Below are positions 35,430 through 45,512 of a DNA stretch of 48,798 nt, piece after piece. The notes below the pieces were generated by a model that did not search any database, was not told the DNA's origin, and worked only from the letters and a program-made list of their open reading frames with translations. The position numbers and the translations under genes were made by a program. Source of the stretch: Bacillus badius NBRC 15713 (lineage in GTDB: Bacteria; Bacillota; Bacilli; Bacillales; Domibacillaceae); the NCBI RefSeq assembly GCF_001591605.1, contig NZ_BCVF01000033.1:1-48798 (forward strand). Direction: 5' to 3'. The first letter of the stretch is position 1. Each line of letters opens with the position of its first letter.

Positions 35430-37058
35430 ATGATGAAAGCAGATTTAATTATAAAGAGTAATGCGGTATTTACCGGTTTGAAGGACGAGCCGGAATCTTT
35501 GGCAGTTGCGGTCAAAGACAACAAGATCGTGGCCGTGGACACAAAAGAAAAGATAGCTGCGTATGAAGGCGAGCAAACAAAGGTAATTGATGCAGGCGAT
35601 AAGCTCGTCATGCCGGGCTTCCATGATGCCCATTTACATATTATGCTCGGGAGCTTATTCAGCCATTACTGCGTGTCTTTAACGGAGGCAAAATCAGCTG
35701 AGGAAGCAGCTGTGAAGGTTCGGGAGTATGCTGATGGAAAGCCTGAAAACCAGTGGGTGATCGGCACTGGCTGGGATCATACGACATGGGTGAAAAAAGA
35801 ATTTCCGGATAGGTATATGCTGGACCAAGAGTTGGCTGACCGTCCTGTTCTGCTGCTGCACGCAGAGGGGCACTATGGCTGGGTGAACTCCAAAGCACTT
35901 GAGATTGCCGGCATTACAAGTGAAACCTCAAACCCGGAGTACGGCGTGATCTACAAAGATGAAAAAGGCGAGCCGACAGGTATTTTGATTGAAACGGCCA
36001 TTGCGCTGGCAGCAGACTTTGCCTACGACTTTCCAAAGGAGCAGCAGCGCGATATGGTAAGCCAATTCCTGGAGCATGCAGCCAGGCTTGGTGTGACCTC
36101 TGTCAATGATTTATATGCGAGCCGAGCCCACGAAAAGCTGGAGGCTTACTCTGTTTACAAGGAATTTGAAGATAAAGGAGAGCTGTCCTGCCGCTTTCAC
36201 CTTTATCCGCCGCTGAATGGCCAAATCGAGGAAGCGAAAAAGCTGCGGGAAAGATATGCGTCAGATAAGCTCCGGACGGCAGGATTAAAGCAATTTATCG
36301 ATGGCGTTGTCACAGGCTATACCGCCTACATGCTTGATCCTTATTTGGATAAGCCGGAAACAAGAGGAGAAACAGCTTATACGAAAGAACAGCTGGAGAG
36401 ATGGGTAGTAGAAGCGGATAAGGAAGGTTTCCAAATTCGCTTCCATACAATCGGCGACGGGGCTGTCCGCCTTGGACTGGACTTATACGAAAAAGCGCAG
36501 GAAGTGAACGGACAGAGGGATGCCCGCCACGCATTGGAGCATATTGAGGTCATTGCGCCGGAGGACGTTCCCCGGTTCAAAGCGCTGGGCGTGATGCCAT
36601 CGATTCAGCCGTATCATATGGCGTTAATGCCGAGAGAAAGCCATACAACGCGTGTAGGAGAAGAGAAGCAGGCGTACATTTATCCAAACGCGACTTTGTT
36701 AAGGTCGGGAGCAGAAGTATCCTACAGCAGCGACTATCCGATTGTTCCGCTTGAGCCGATGATCGAAATTTATCATGCCGTAACGAGAAAAGACTTCACG
36801 CTGAATGACACGTGGAACGAACAAGAACGGGTTACTCTAGCGGAAGCGCTCAAAGCTTATACAGCCGGATCTGCTTACAGCGTGTTTCGGGAAAATGAAC
36901 TCGGTACAATTGAAGAAGGAAAGCTGGCTGACCTGGTTGTATTGGACCGCAACCTATTTGATGTGCCTGCAGATGAAATCTTGAAAACGGAAGTGGAAGT
37001 CACGCTGATGGACGGCGAAATCGTTTGGGAGAAAACGCCTGCTGTTGCTTTGAAATAA
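35430..37058 (+). CDS. YtcJ-like metal-dependent amidohydrolase
   Basis: A 542-aa amidohydrolase family-3 enzyme. The metal-binding HxH is His68 and His70 in FHDAHLH; other likely ligands are the His in RFHTIGDGAV, the His in ALEHIEV and the Asp in YSSDYPI. Such enzymes cleave amide or imide bonds of varied small molecules; the substrate cannot be read from sequence. There is no signal peptide, so it is cytoplasmic. The RBS is AAAGGAG; ATG 35433 is an alternative start. Cotranscribed with the permease from the sigma-54 promoter, it probably acts on the imported compound. Confidence 0.87.
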   Translation: MMKADLIIKSNAVFTGLKDEPESLAVAVKDNKIVAVDTKEKIAAYEGEQTKVIDAGDKLVMPGFHDAHLHIMLGSLFSHYCVSLTEAKSAEEAAVKVREYADGKPENQWVIGTGWDHTTWVKKEFPDRYMLDQELADRPVLLLHAEGHYGWVNSKALEIAGITSETSNPEYGVIYKDEKGEPTGILIETAIALAADFAYDFPKEQQRDMVSQFLEHAARLGVTSVNDLYASRAHEKLEAYSVYKEFEDKGELSCRFHLYPPLNGQIEEAKKLRERYASDKLRTAGLKQFIDGVVTGYTAYMLDPYLDKPETRGETAYTKEQLERWVVEADKEGFQIRFHTIGDGAVRLGLDLYEKAQEVNGQRDARHALEHIEVIAPEDVPRFKALGVMPSIQPYHMALMPRESHTTRVGEEKQAYIYPNATLLRSGAEVSYSSDYPIVPLEPMIEIYHAVTRKDFTLNDTWNEQERVTLAEALKAYTAGSAYSVFRENELGTIEEGKLADLVVLDRNLFDVPADEILKTEVEVTLMDGEIVWEKTPAVALK

Positions 37059-37211
37059 GCGGAGACGGTGTAGGCCTCCCTTGTGAGAGAACTGACAGCT
37101 CATTTATTAGCAGACAAGGACTCATGCTGCGGATGAGGGACTGCAGATTTCCGTTTCACAGGGTGCATAAGGTTAAGGAAGCGTTATAACAATGCTTGTT
37201 TGAAAGAGCAG

Positions 37212-37245
37212 GAGGTTCGGAATATTTCATTCCGAACCTCTTTTT
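37212..37245 (+). terminator. Terminator of the permease-amidohydrolase operon
   Basis: A 12-bp stem (37212-37223 with 37229-37240) and five T residues, about 150 nt after the amidohydrolase stop. The intervening 150 nt hold no feature I can identify. Confidence 0.85.
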
Positions 37246-37334
37246 GATTTTTTATTGGTTTTAAAGCCGTTTGAGAGCAGGATAGATCGCTCCGAGTCCG
37301 TTATTTAGACCATTTTGGGACCTTGCCAAGTCTA

Positions 37335-37425
37335 GTTGGCCATTCTCTTGAGATTCATGGCAGTGAAAGTAAGCATCGCCTGCATCGACAGTTTTTTAGT
37401 CCCCTCAAGCATTTGATCGATTTAT
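37335..37425 (-). pseudogene. Decayed transposase C-terminal fragment
   Basis: On the minus strand about 30 codons read IDQMLEGTKKLSMQAMLTFT then AMNLKRMAN, ending at TAG where a Trp codon (TGG) would be expected. This closely resembles the C-terminal end of IS1182/IS5-type transposases (typically ...QxxLTxxxMNLKKLANW). No ORF, ends or inverted repeats remain. It explains part of the 404-bp gap between 37058 and 37463. Confidence 0.55.
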
Positions 37426-37462
37426 TTTCAAACAGGTAATCATTATACGGCTACCTTTTATA

Positions 37463-38368
37463 TTAAATGCCTAGATAAAAAAGCACGGCAGGGATCGTTA
37501 GGATGCTCAGCAGCGTAGTGACGAGTGTAGTAAAGGAAACAAGATCGGGTTCCGTGCCAAATTGAATGGCAAACATAGTCGTATTGGCAGCGGCCGGCAT
37601 CGCTGCCTGAAGGATCAGGACGTCTTTCAGCAGCTGGTTCATCGGCATGAAAGAAACGATGATGACGGCAAGAATCGGAGAGACCGCCATTCGAATGAAA
37701 GTGACCGCAGAAACAAAGCGATAGGCAACCTGCGTTCTTGAAATAACAGCTAGCTGCATTCCAAGGACGAGCATAACAGTTGGAATCGATGCGTCGGCAA
37801 CGAGGCCGATAGCCTCCATAAAGGCTTGAGGGATATGGATAGCCAGCAACTGGAGCATGACGCCTGCCAGTGCGCCGTGAATGACGGGCATGCGAACGAC
37901 ACTTTTTAGAGATTGTTTAAGAGAGGATTCATCTTCTCCGCCCAAGGAAGCGAAAAAGAGTCCCACTGTATTCATGAGCAGCGATTGAAACACCATCATA
38001 ATAACCGCATAATCAAAACCGGCGGCCCCAAAGGCGAACAGCACAACCGGCGCACCGTAATTCCCGCTGTTCATAAATGCTCCGCCAAGAACCATGGCGG
38101 ACATTTGCGGCTTGGTCGCTTCCATCAAATAACTGATATAAAGGATGACCGCGACAAGAACCGTACAGAGAATAAGGCAAAATGCAATAATATATAGGTA
38201 CTCCACAGTCAGTTTGTTGGTATAGAAAGTCCGAAAAGCTAGAAATGGAGACATAATATAAAGCGCAACTTTAGAGATCGACCGAATATCAAAGCCGATG
38301 ATTTTTTGGCCGAGAAAGCCGGCAAAAAAAATCATGAAGGCGGGCAACACAATCATCAGCAATTCCAC
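37463..38368 (-). CDS. AEC-family permease (auxin efflux carrier-like)
   Basis: A 301-aa membrane protein with about ten membrane segments in two five-helix repeats; the NSGNYGAPV motif in the first unwound helix is diagnostic of AEC transporters. Bacterial members move malate, malonate or other organic acids; the substrate here is unknown. I start at GTG 38368, 7-8 nt after GGAGGG; upstream ATGs at 38374 and 38383 are poorly spaced. A terminator separates it from the DAACS symporter upstream. Confidence 0.85.
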   Translation of the reverse strand: MELLMIVLPAFMIFFAGFLGQKIIGFDIRSISKVALYIMSPFLAFRTFYTNKLTVEYLYIIAFCLILCTVLVAVILYISYLMEATKPQMSAMVLGGAFMNSGNYGAPVVLFAFGAAGFDYAVIMMVFQSLLMNTVGLFFASLGGEDESSLKQSLKSVVRMPVIHGALAGVMLQLLAIHIPQAFMEAIGLVADASIPTVMLVLGMQLAVISRTQVAYRFVSAVTFIRMAVSPILAVIIVSFMPMNQLLKDVLILQAAMPAAANTTMFAIQFGTEPDLVSFTTLVTTLLSILTIPAVLFYLGI

Positions 38369-38451
38369 AAACATTCCCTCCATCTGGACAACTATCCTTC
38401 TTGTCATCGTAACAAAAATCAATGGTTTGGACTACAGCATATAAAGAAAGA

Positions 38452-38481
38452 GTGCCTGAAAGCATCAAGGCTTTCAGGCAC
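38452..38481 (-). terminator. Terminator of the DAACS symporter gene
   Basis: A perfect 12-bp stem (38452-38463 with 38470-38481) with a 6-nt loop; on minus it is followed by TCTTTCTTT. On plus CTTTTCTTT follows, so it may work both ways. Confidence 0.8.
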
Positions 38482-38488
38482 CTTTTCT

Positions 38489-39751
38489 TTAAGCATGAGC
38501 AGACATCTGGCGCTGCAGCCAATGTTTGCCCTCGACAAATCGCGTAACGAGCATGGCGCAGACGGTATTGCCCGTTGAGTTCAATAAAGTAGCCGGAGCG
38601 TCGATAATAGTGCTAATAACAGCGATAATCGGCAAGGCCTCCGGCGGAAAGCCGAATACACTCAGAATCAGCATTTCTCCAATCATGCCGCCGCCGGGGA
38701 TCGCCCCCATAACGGCGCCGACGAGAAAGGAGACACCAAGAATCGCCAAGATGCTTGTTAAGCTGGTCATATCTTTACCGAAGAGGGCGAACAGGAAAAC
38801 GACCTTCAGCACGCCGCCGAAAACGGATCCGTCTTTATGCGTATTGGCGCCGAGCGGTATAACCGTTTCGGCAATGTCTTTCGGTACGCCCATCTTTTGA
38901 GCAGCCGTCAAATTGACAGGGATGCTGGCTGCACTTGAGCAGGTAGCAATCGCTGTAATGGAAGGAGGGGCGGCATGTTTCCAGAAAACCTTCACGCCAT
39001 CCTTTCCGCCTGCAATAAAAGCATACAGCGTGAAGAACACGAAATAATAAAGAGCTGTCAGTCCAAGATAAAGCACAAATGTGCGGGCATAGCCGCTCAG
39101 GATTTGCGGGCCAAGCTCCCCGATGACAGCGGCAAAATAACAGCCAAGCCCAATTGGCGCATAATACATGATGATAGAGACAATCTTCATCATGACAGCT
39201 GTACCTGAGGCCAGAAAATCAGCTACGGGCTTTCCTTTTTCTTTGGTCATGGCCGTAGCTAGTCCAAATAAAATCGAAAAGACGATCAATTGCAGCATGT
39301 TGCTTTTAGATAAAAGCAAGGAAAAATCATTAACGGTAAATGTATTTACCAGCTGGGCAGCAAGCGATACTTTCTCCGTCTCTGCTTCCGCCGGATCAAA
39401 GGAATCCATGACCTCTTTAATAGAGGTGAGATCTGTTCCCGCGAGCGGATTAAATAAAAAGGTGCCAGCCAGTCCGATGACAGCCGCCACAGCTGCGGTG
39501 GTCAGGAAGACAATCACGATGCCCGCCATAATCTTTCCTAGCCGTTTCATGCCATCCATGCTGGCAATCGCCGAAGAAATACTAAAGAAAACGAGAGGAA
39601 TAATGACCATGAACATCAAATTTAAAAATAAATCGCCAAGCGGCTTAACGATGGCTGCTTTGGGGCCGAACAGCACACCGGCAATACCGCCGAGAAGAAT
39701 AGCTGACAGCAATAAAAAAGTAAACTGATAGCTTTTTAGAAAACGTTTCAA
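38489..39751 (-). CDS. Dicarboxylate/amino-acid:cation symporter (DAACS) with altered cation site
   Basis: A 420-aa DAACS (glutamate transporter fold) protein with eight membrane segments and two re-entrant loops. HP1 keeps a Ser-rich CSSAASIPVN (271-280). The TM7 cation motif, NMDGT in the family, reads HKDGS (305-309). In TM8 the D-x2-R-T-x2-N-x3-D motif reads DAPATLLNSTGN (384-395), so the Arg is Ala and the final Asp is Asn. These changes fall on sodium- and substrate-binding positions, so substrate and coupling ion are uncertain; an acidic substrate is unlikely. The start is TTG with a weak RBS. Confidence 0.85.
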   Translation of the reverse strand: MKRFLKSYQFTFLLLSAILLGGIAGVLFGPKAAIVKPLGDLFLNLMFMVIIPLVFFSISSAIASMDGMKRLGKIMAGIVIVFLTTAAVAAVIGLAGTFLFNPLAGTDLTSIKEVMDSFDPAEAETEKVSLAAQLVNTFTVNDFSLLLSKSNMLQLIVFSILFGLATAMTKEKGKPVADFLASGTAVMMKIVSIIMYYAPIGLGCYFAAVIGELGPQILSGYARTFVLYLGLTALYYFVFFTLYAFIAGGKDGVKVFWKHAAPPSITAIATCSSAASIPVNLTAAQKMGVPKDIAETVIPLGANTHKDGSVFGGVLKVVFLFALFGKDMTSLTSILAILGVSFLVGAVMGAIPGGGMIGEMLILSVFGFPPEALPIIAVISTIIDAPATLLNSTGNTVCAMLVTRFVEGKHWLQRQMSAHA

Positions 39752-39834
39752 AGATTTTTCCAGCCTTTCTCAAAAAATATATAACCCCTTTATCATATTA
39801 TTTTTACCGGATTATGAAAAGGACTTCTCTATGC

Positions 39835-39880
39835 AAAAAAGCCAGGCCTCTCCATGAGGGAGGAGATACCTGGCTTTTGC
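39835..39880 (-). terminator. Terminator of gdhA
   Basis: GCCAGG pairs with CCTGGC, extended by A-T pairs and an inner CTCC/GGAG stem; six T residues follow on the minus strand. Confidence 0.8.
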
Positions 39881-39892
39881 AGTGTTTTTTCT

Positions 39893-41314
<1,422 letters not shown>

Positions 41315-41404
41315 TTAAACGATCTATCCTTATCTTACGGCACACTAAATAATCTCGTCAATATCATTAAGACATGTAATCAATGCCTGAATGAGATGGA
41401 ATAA

Positions 41405-41436
41405 AATAGGCCCCTCTTTAAAAAGAAGGACCTATT
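41405..41436 (-). terminator. Terminator of the kyn operon
   Basis: AATAGG/CCTATT with an imperfect inner stem; T-rich sequence follows on minus. It lies just after the 41447 stop. Confidence 0.6.
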
Positions 41437-41446
41437 CGATAAGCGG

Positions 41447-42787
41447 TTATTTGAACAAACCGGTCGTATTAATAAATACGATCACAATAGTAAGGGGAAC
41501 GAGCCATTTCATCAGCAAGTACCAAGCCGAGTATATACCGCCGGGAAATTGGCGGCTAAGCATAAATTCTTCCCTTACTAATTCGCGGTTCATCCGCCAA
41601 GCAATAAATAAGGCGATTAATAAATTGCCAAGCGGCAGTAAAATATTGCTGACTAAATAATCTGTTGCATCGAAGACCGTTTTGTCGAATAGCTGGACAT
41701 TCGCCAGCAGGCTGAAGGAAAGAGCTGCCGGAATGCCGGCAAGAAAAACAACCGCTCCCGCGATGGCAGCAATTTTTTTCCTTGAAGCCTGTGTTTTAAG
41801 AAAAGCGGCTACAATGATTTCCAGCAAGCTGAAGGAAGACGTTAAGGTCGCAAACAAAAACAACAACAGGAAGAGGAATAAAAATACACTGCCAAACGGC
41901 ATCTGTGAAAATACAGACGGAAGGACGATAAATAACAGTCCCGGTCCTTCAGCCGGTTCAAAGCCAAAAGCGAAAACAACCGGAAAAATAGCCAATCCGG
42001 CAAGAATGGAAACGAAGACATTCATAAGTGCAACAGAGCCAGCGGACGCGGGGATACTGACACTTTTATTTAAATAAGAACTGTATGTGACCATGCATGA
42101 AAAGCCGACGGCAAGTGAAAAGAATGATTGCCCTAGGGCGTAAAGAACGGCTTCTGCCGTGATGTTTGAAAAATCAGGCTGGAGGAAAAAGCGGACACCT
42201 TCCATTGCCCCATCAAGAGTTAGCGACCGGATCACAAGGATAATAAAAAATAAAAACAAGAGCGGCATCATGTATTTATTGGCTTTTTCAATGCCATTTT
42301 GGACACCGGATGCAATGACAGCTACGTTGATGAGCAAGAAAGCTGCCAGACCGCCAATCGTAATCATGGGCGAGCCGGTAATCTGCCCGAACAGCGCACC
42401 GTAATTTTCCCCGCTGCTGATCACTTGTCCTCCAAGCGCCATCAGCGTGTAAATAAGCACCCATCCTCCAACTACACTATAAAAGGAAAGGAGGAGAAAA
42501 CAACCAGCCACACCTAGTTTGCCAATCACGGTCCATAGGCTGCTTGGAGCCAGCTTTTGATAAGCGCTGACCGCTTCTCTTCCTGAACCGCGGCCGATAA
42601 TAAACTCGGAAACCAGCATGGGCAGTCCAATTAATAAAGTAAACACAACAAACAACAGCAGGAAAGCCCCACCGCCGCTTTGGCCGGTTACATAAGGGAA
42701 TTTCCAAATGGCTCCAAGGCCAATTGCCGCTCCGGCGGAGGACAAAATAAAGCCAAGACGGGAAGACCATTGTTCTTTCTTTTCCAT
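41447..42787 (-). CDS. NSS-family sodium symporter, likely tryptophan transporter
   Basis: A 446-aa neurotransmitter:sodium symporter with about 11-12 membrane segments. TM1 reads AGAAIGLGAIWKFP where LeuT has Asn27 and Arg30 (here Ala and Lys), a variant seen in a bacterial subfamily. Third gene of the kynB-kynA operon, 36 nt after kynA with no terminator. By context and by analogy with the NSS tryptophan transporter TnaT, I infer tryptophan (or kynurenine) transport. ATG 42787 lies 7 nt after GAGGTG; an in-frame GTG precedes it. Confidence 0.88.
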   Translation of the reverse strand: MEKKEQWSSRLGFILSSAGAAIGLGAIWKFPYVTGQSGGGAFLLLFVVFTLLIGLPMLVSEFIIGRGSGREAVSAYQKLAPSSLWTVIGKLGVAGCFLLLSFYSVVGGWVLIYTLMALGGQVISSGENYGALFGQITGSPMITIGGLAAFLLINVAVIASGVQNGIEKANKYMMPLLFLFFIILVIRSLTLDGAMEGVRFFLQPDFSNITAEAVLYALGQSFFSLAVGFSCMVTYSSYLNKSVSIPASAGSVALMNVFVSILAGLAIFPVVFAFGFEPAEGPGLLFIVLPSVFSQMPFGSVFLFLFLLLFLFATLTSSFSLLEIIVAAFLKTQASRKKIAAIAGAVVFLAGIPAALSFSLLANVQLFDKTVFDATDYLVSNILLPLGNLLIALFIAWRMNRELVREEFMLSRQFPGGIYSAWYLLMKWLVPLTIVIVFINTTGLFK

Positions 42788-42823
42788 CACTACTCACCTC
42801 TTCTATCTATCTCTGCTCAAACT

Positions 42824-43666
42824 TCAAAGCTCTGTGCGCACATCCCACAATTCCGGAAAGAAACGGTGGTCAAGCACATTCTTTAAATATTGTACACCTG
42901 ATGAGCCGCCTGTGCCCACCTTAAATCCAATAATTCGCTCAACTGTTTTCATATGCCGGAATCGCCACTGCTGCACGCTGTCCTCTACATCCATGAGCTT
43001 TTCAGCTAGCTGATATAAATTCCAATAGGCATGGACGTCGTTGTATATCTGCATCCAGGCGGCTTTCACAGTCGGATCTCCCGTGTAGGTCACAGAATAA
43101 TCCCGTTTAAGAAGATGGCGGTCGATCGGAAATCCGGCACGGGCGAGCGCTTCAATGGCTGCATCGTAAATACTGGGCGCGTGATAGGCTGTTTTTAATA
43201 GAGAATGCAGTTCAGGGTCCTTTTCATAAATAGTTAGAATATGGGGAGTTTTATAGCCAAGCAAATATTCAATTTGCCGGTATTGATAAGATTGAAATCC
43301 TGAAGCCCGCCCAAGCTTGCCGCGGAATTCCATGTATTCAGCCGGCGTTAAGGTAGATAAGACATCCCAGGCTTGAGTCATTTGCGATTGAATAGCAGAT
43401 ACGCGGGCGAGCATCTTGAACGCTGGCTGCAGTTCAGCTTTGCGGATAGAAGAAATGGCCGCTTGTACTTCATGAATAATTAGCTTCATCCATAATTCAC
43501 TCACCTGATGAATAACGATAAAGAGCATTTCATCATGATGGCCGGATAAGAGCGTTTGGCTGGAGAGCAGCTGATCAAGCGCTAAGTATTCGCCGTATGT
43601 CATGTTATTTGTAAAATCGGTGTGCAGCAGCTCTCCCTGCGGGGCTTTCTTGTCATCAGCTGTCAT
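42824..43666 (-). CDS. kynA: Tryptophan 2,3-dioxygenase
   Basis: Heme dioxygenase of 280 aa that oxidises L-tryptophan to N-formylkynurenine. The active-site His53 is in [11 protein letters not shown], the proximal heme ligand His238 in [13 protein letters not shown], and the substrate loop GTGGSSG follows at 251-257. It overlaps kynB by 4 nt, indicating coupled translation. Middle gene of the kynB-kynA-NSS operon. Confidence 0.96.
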   Translation of the reverse strand: MTADDKKAPQGELLHTDFTNNMTYGEYLALDQLLSSQTLLSGHHDEMLFIVIHQVSELWMKLIIHEVQAAISSIRKAELQPAFKMLARVSAIQSQMTQAWDVLSTLTPAEYMEFRGKLGRASGFQSYQYRQIEYLLGYKTPHILTIYEKDPELHSLLKTAYHAPSIYDAAIEALARAGFPIDRHLLKRDYSVTYTGDPTVKAAWMQIYNDVHAYWNLYQLAEKLMDVEDSVQQWRFRHMKTVERIIGFKVGTGGSSGVQYLKNVLDHRFFPELWDVRTEL

Positions 43667-44319
43667 TGTGTTTCCTCCTTTCCCGTTCCTGCCTCAAGGG
43701 GACGTAAAACAGCGCGGACCGGACTGCCATCTGCTCCTTCTAGCGGCAAAGGAAGGGCGATCAATTGGTAATCTCCCGGCGGCGCATGATCAAGGACAAT
43801 ATTTTCGAGAATGTGGACCCCGTGTTGGTAGAAAGCATGATGGACAGCCACTTCTTTGCTGTCCGGTACATCCACAGAAGGAACATCCACGCCGATTAAG
43901 CAAATGTTATGTTTCTTGAACAGAGAGGCAAGGTCTGTAGAGAGCGGTGTCACTTTGTCAGGAAATATTTCCGGACTGCTTGCAGATGCTGTTTTTAAAA
44001 GCAGCCGTTCTGCGCCTTCCAAAGGAAATGCGGCCATTTGTTCCGCATTAATTTCTTGCAGGTGAGAGACATCGATCACCCGCGCTTTGCCAATAAAAAT
44101 GGACAAGTCCAGATCAAGCACGCTTGGCGCTTTGGAATCGAAGTGGAACGGCGCATCTATGTGTGTCCCTGTATGAAGGCTCGTTGTTATTGTTCCGATA
44201 TTGACGGACCCAGTTTGCTCTTTTGTAACAGAAAGGGAGTAAGAAAAGGGAACGTCACCAGGCCAATGCGCGATCCGGCTATTCAGCGGCTGCGAGATAT
44301 CTATCCATTGTTTTTGCAT
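43663..44319 (-). CDS. kynB: Kynurenine formamidase
   Basis: A 218-aa cyclase-family metalloenzyme that hydrolyses N-formylkynurenine to kynurenine and formate. The metal-binding [13 protein letters not shown] motif (about 49-61) is intact, as is WPGDVPF near the N-terminus. ATG 44319 or TTG 44322 could start it; AAGGAGGAGG lies 8-11 nt upstream. First gene of the operon. No kynU (kynureninase) follows, unlike the kynABU arrangement of other Bacillus. Confidence 0.94.
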   Translation of the reverse strand: MQKQWIDISQPLNSRIAHWPGDVPFSYSLSVTKEQTGSVNIGTITTSLHTGTHIDAPFHFDSKAPSVLDLDLSIFIGKARVIDVSHLQEINAEQMAAFPLEGAERLLLKTASASSPEIFPDKVTPLSTDLASLFKKHNICLIGVDVPSVDVPDSKEVAVHHAFYQHGVHILENIVLDHAPPGDYQLIALPLPLEGADGSPVRAVLRPLEAGTGKEETQ

Positions 44320-44473
44320 CAAGTTTTCAGCCTCCTCCTTCGTATGTGTATTTTGTTCTGTCCCGGTTTATTCGGCTGTTTACTTGTTTGTTGCTTGCAT
44401 CTCAGGAAGAAGACCTTTTTTGACTATCAGTGAATGGCGGGGTGATGCTGATTAGCTCATTGACAGAAAACTA

Positions 44474-44502
44474 TTTCCAATTCTTTTGCCTTACAGTATA
44501 AT
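44474..44502 (+). promoter_or_regulatory. Sigma-A promoter of purU
   Basis: TTTCCA at 44474-44479, 17 bp, TATAAT at 44497-44502. The leader is about 30 nt. Confidence 0.6.
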
Positions 44503-44539
44503 GAGTAATTAATCATCAGGAAAAGGCAGGGTTTTATTT

Positions 44540-45442
44540 ATGGAGACAAACGTAAAGACCACCCCTTTTATGCAGGAAAAAGGGGAGACAAATCGCGGCA
44601 GATTGCTCGTCAAGTGTCCGGACCGCCCGGGAATTGTCGCAGCGATTTCCAAATTTTTGTCTGACTTTCAAGCGAACATCATTGAATCCAGCCAGTATTC
44701 CAGCGATCCGGAAGGCGGCACGTTCTTTATTCGCATCGAATTTGACTGTCCGTCCCTGGAGGAGAAGAAAGCAGCACTGGAGGCTGACTTCCAAGCGCTG
44801 GCTCAGGAATTTACAATGGATTATCAATTTACCTATACAGAAGACAGAAAACGGACGGCGATCTTTGTTTCGAAAGAGCCGCACTGTTTGCTTGAACTGC
44901 TATGGGAATGGCAGAGCGGTGACCTGCCGACAGATATTGCTCTCGTTATCAGCAATCATGAAGAGGCGAGAGGAATGGTTGAATCCTTGGGTATCCCGTT
45001 TTGCTATATTCCGGCTAACAAGGACATCCGCAAGCAGGTAGAACAAGAACAAATTGCATTGTTAAAAGAGCATCAAATTGATTTAATTGTTCTTGCCCGC
45101 TACATGCAAATTTTAACGCCTGATTTTGTCAGCGAATTTCCAAATCAGATTATTAACATTCACCACTCTTTCTTGCCGGCTTTCATCGGCGCCCGTCCTT
45201 ACGAGCGTGCATACGGCCGCGGAGTAAAGCTGATTGGTGCAACCTCACACTATGTAACTAATGATCTTGATGAAGGCCCGATTATTGAACAAGATATTGA
45301 GCGGGTGAACCACCGCGATCATGTGGCTGATTTGAAGAAGATTGGCCGCTCAATTGAACGCCGTGTATTGGCAAGAGCAGTTAAATGGCACTTGGAAGAC
45401 CGTGTGATTGTTCACGAAAACAAGACAATTGTGTTCCAATAA
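44540..45442 (+). CDS. purU: Formyltetrahydrofolate deformylase
   Basis: A 300-aa PurU that hydrolyses 10-formyl-THF to THF and formate, balancing one-carbon pools. An N-terminal ACT domain (about 18-100, CPDRPGIVAAISKFL) is followed by the formyltransferase-like domain with catalytic NIHHSFLPAF and the Asp in NDLDEGPII. Length is normal. It is divergent from kynB, whose product also releases formate; the link may be chance. Confidence 0.95.
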   Translation: METNVKTTPFMQEKGETNRGRLLVKCPDRPGIVAAISKFLSDFQANIIESSQYSSDPEGGTFFIRIEFDCPSLEEKKAALEADFQALAQEFTMDYQFTYTEDRKRTAIFVSKEPHCLLELLWEWQSGDLPTDIALVISNHEEARGMVESLGIPFCYIPANKDIRKQVEQEQIALLKEHQIDLIVLARYMQILTPDFVSEFPNQIINIHHSFLPAFIGARPYERAYGRGVKLIGATSHYVTNDLDEGPIIEQDIERVNHRDHVADLKKIGRSIERRVLARAVKWHLEDRVIVHENKTIVFQ

Positions 45443-45445
45443 GAA

Positions 45446-45512
45446 AAAGAGCTGCCCCGGTGAAGCAATGGCGCCAATTATTGGCGGGATGCTTCGTCGG
45501 CGGCAGCTCTTT
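45446..45512. terminator. Long bidirectional hairpin overlapping the 3' end of the cyclase gene
   Basis: An 11-bp outer stem (45446-45456 with 45502-45512) and a 7-bp inner stem (CGCCAAT/ATTGGCG, 1-nt apparent loop) enclose further pairing. TTT follows on plus and T5 on minus. It covers the last roughly 12 codons of the minus-strand gene. Confidence 0.7.

Noticed and set aside
39168-39728. 186-codon frame on plus opposite the DAACS symporter
   Set aside because: Low-complexity Ser/Ala/Thr/Lys composition typical of an antisense shadow of a membrane protein.
44460-44502. TTGACA at 44460 paired with TATAAT at 44497 as the purU promoter
   Set aside because: The spacer is 31 bp; TTTCCA at 44474 with 17 bp is the workable -35.
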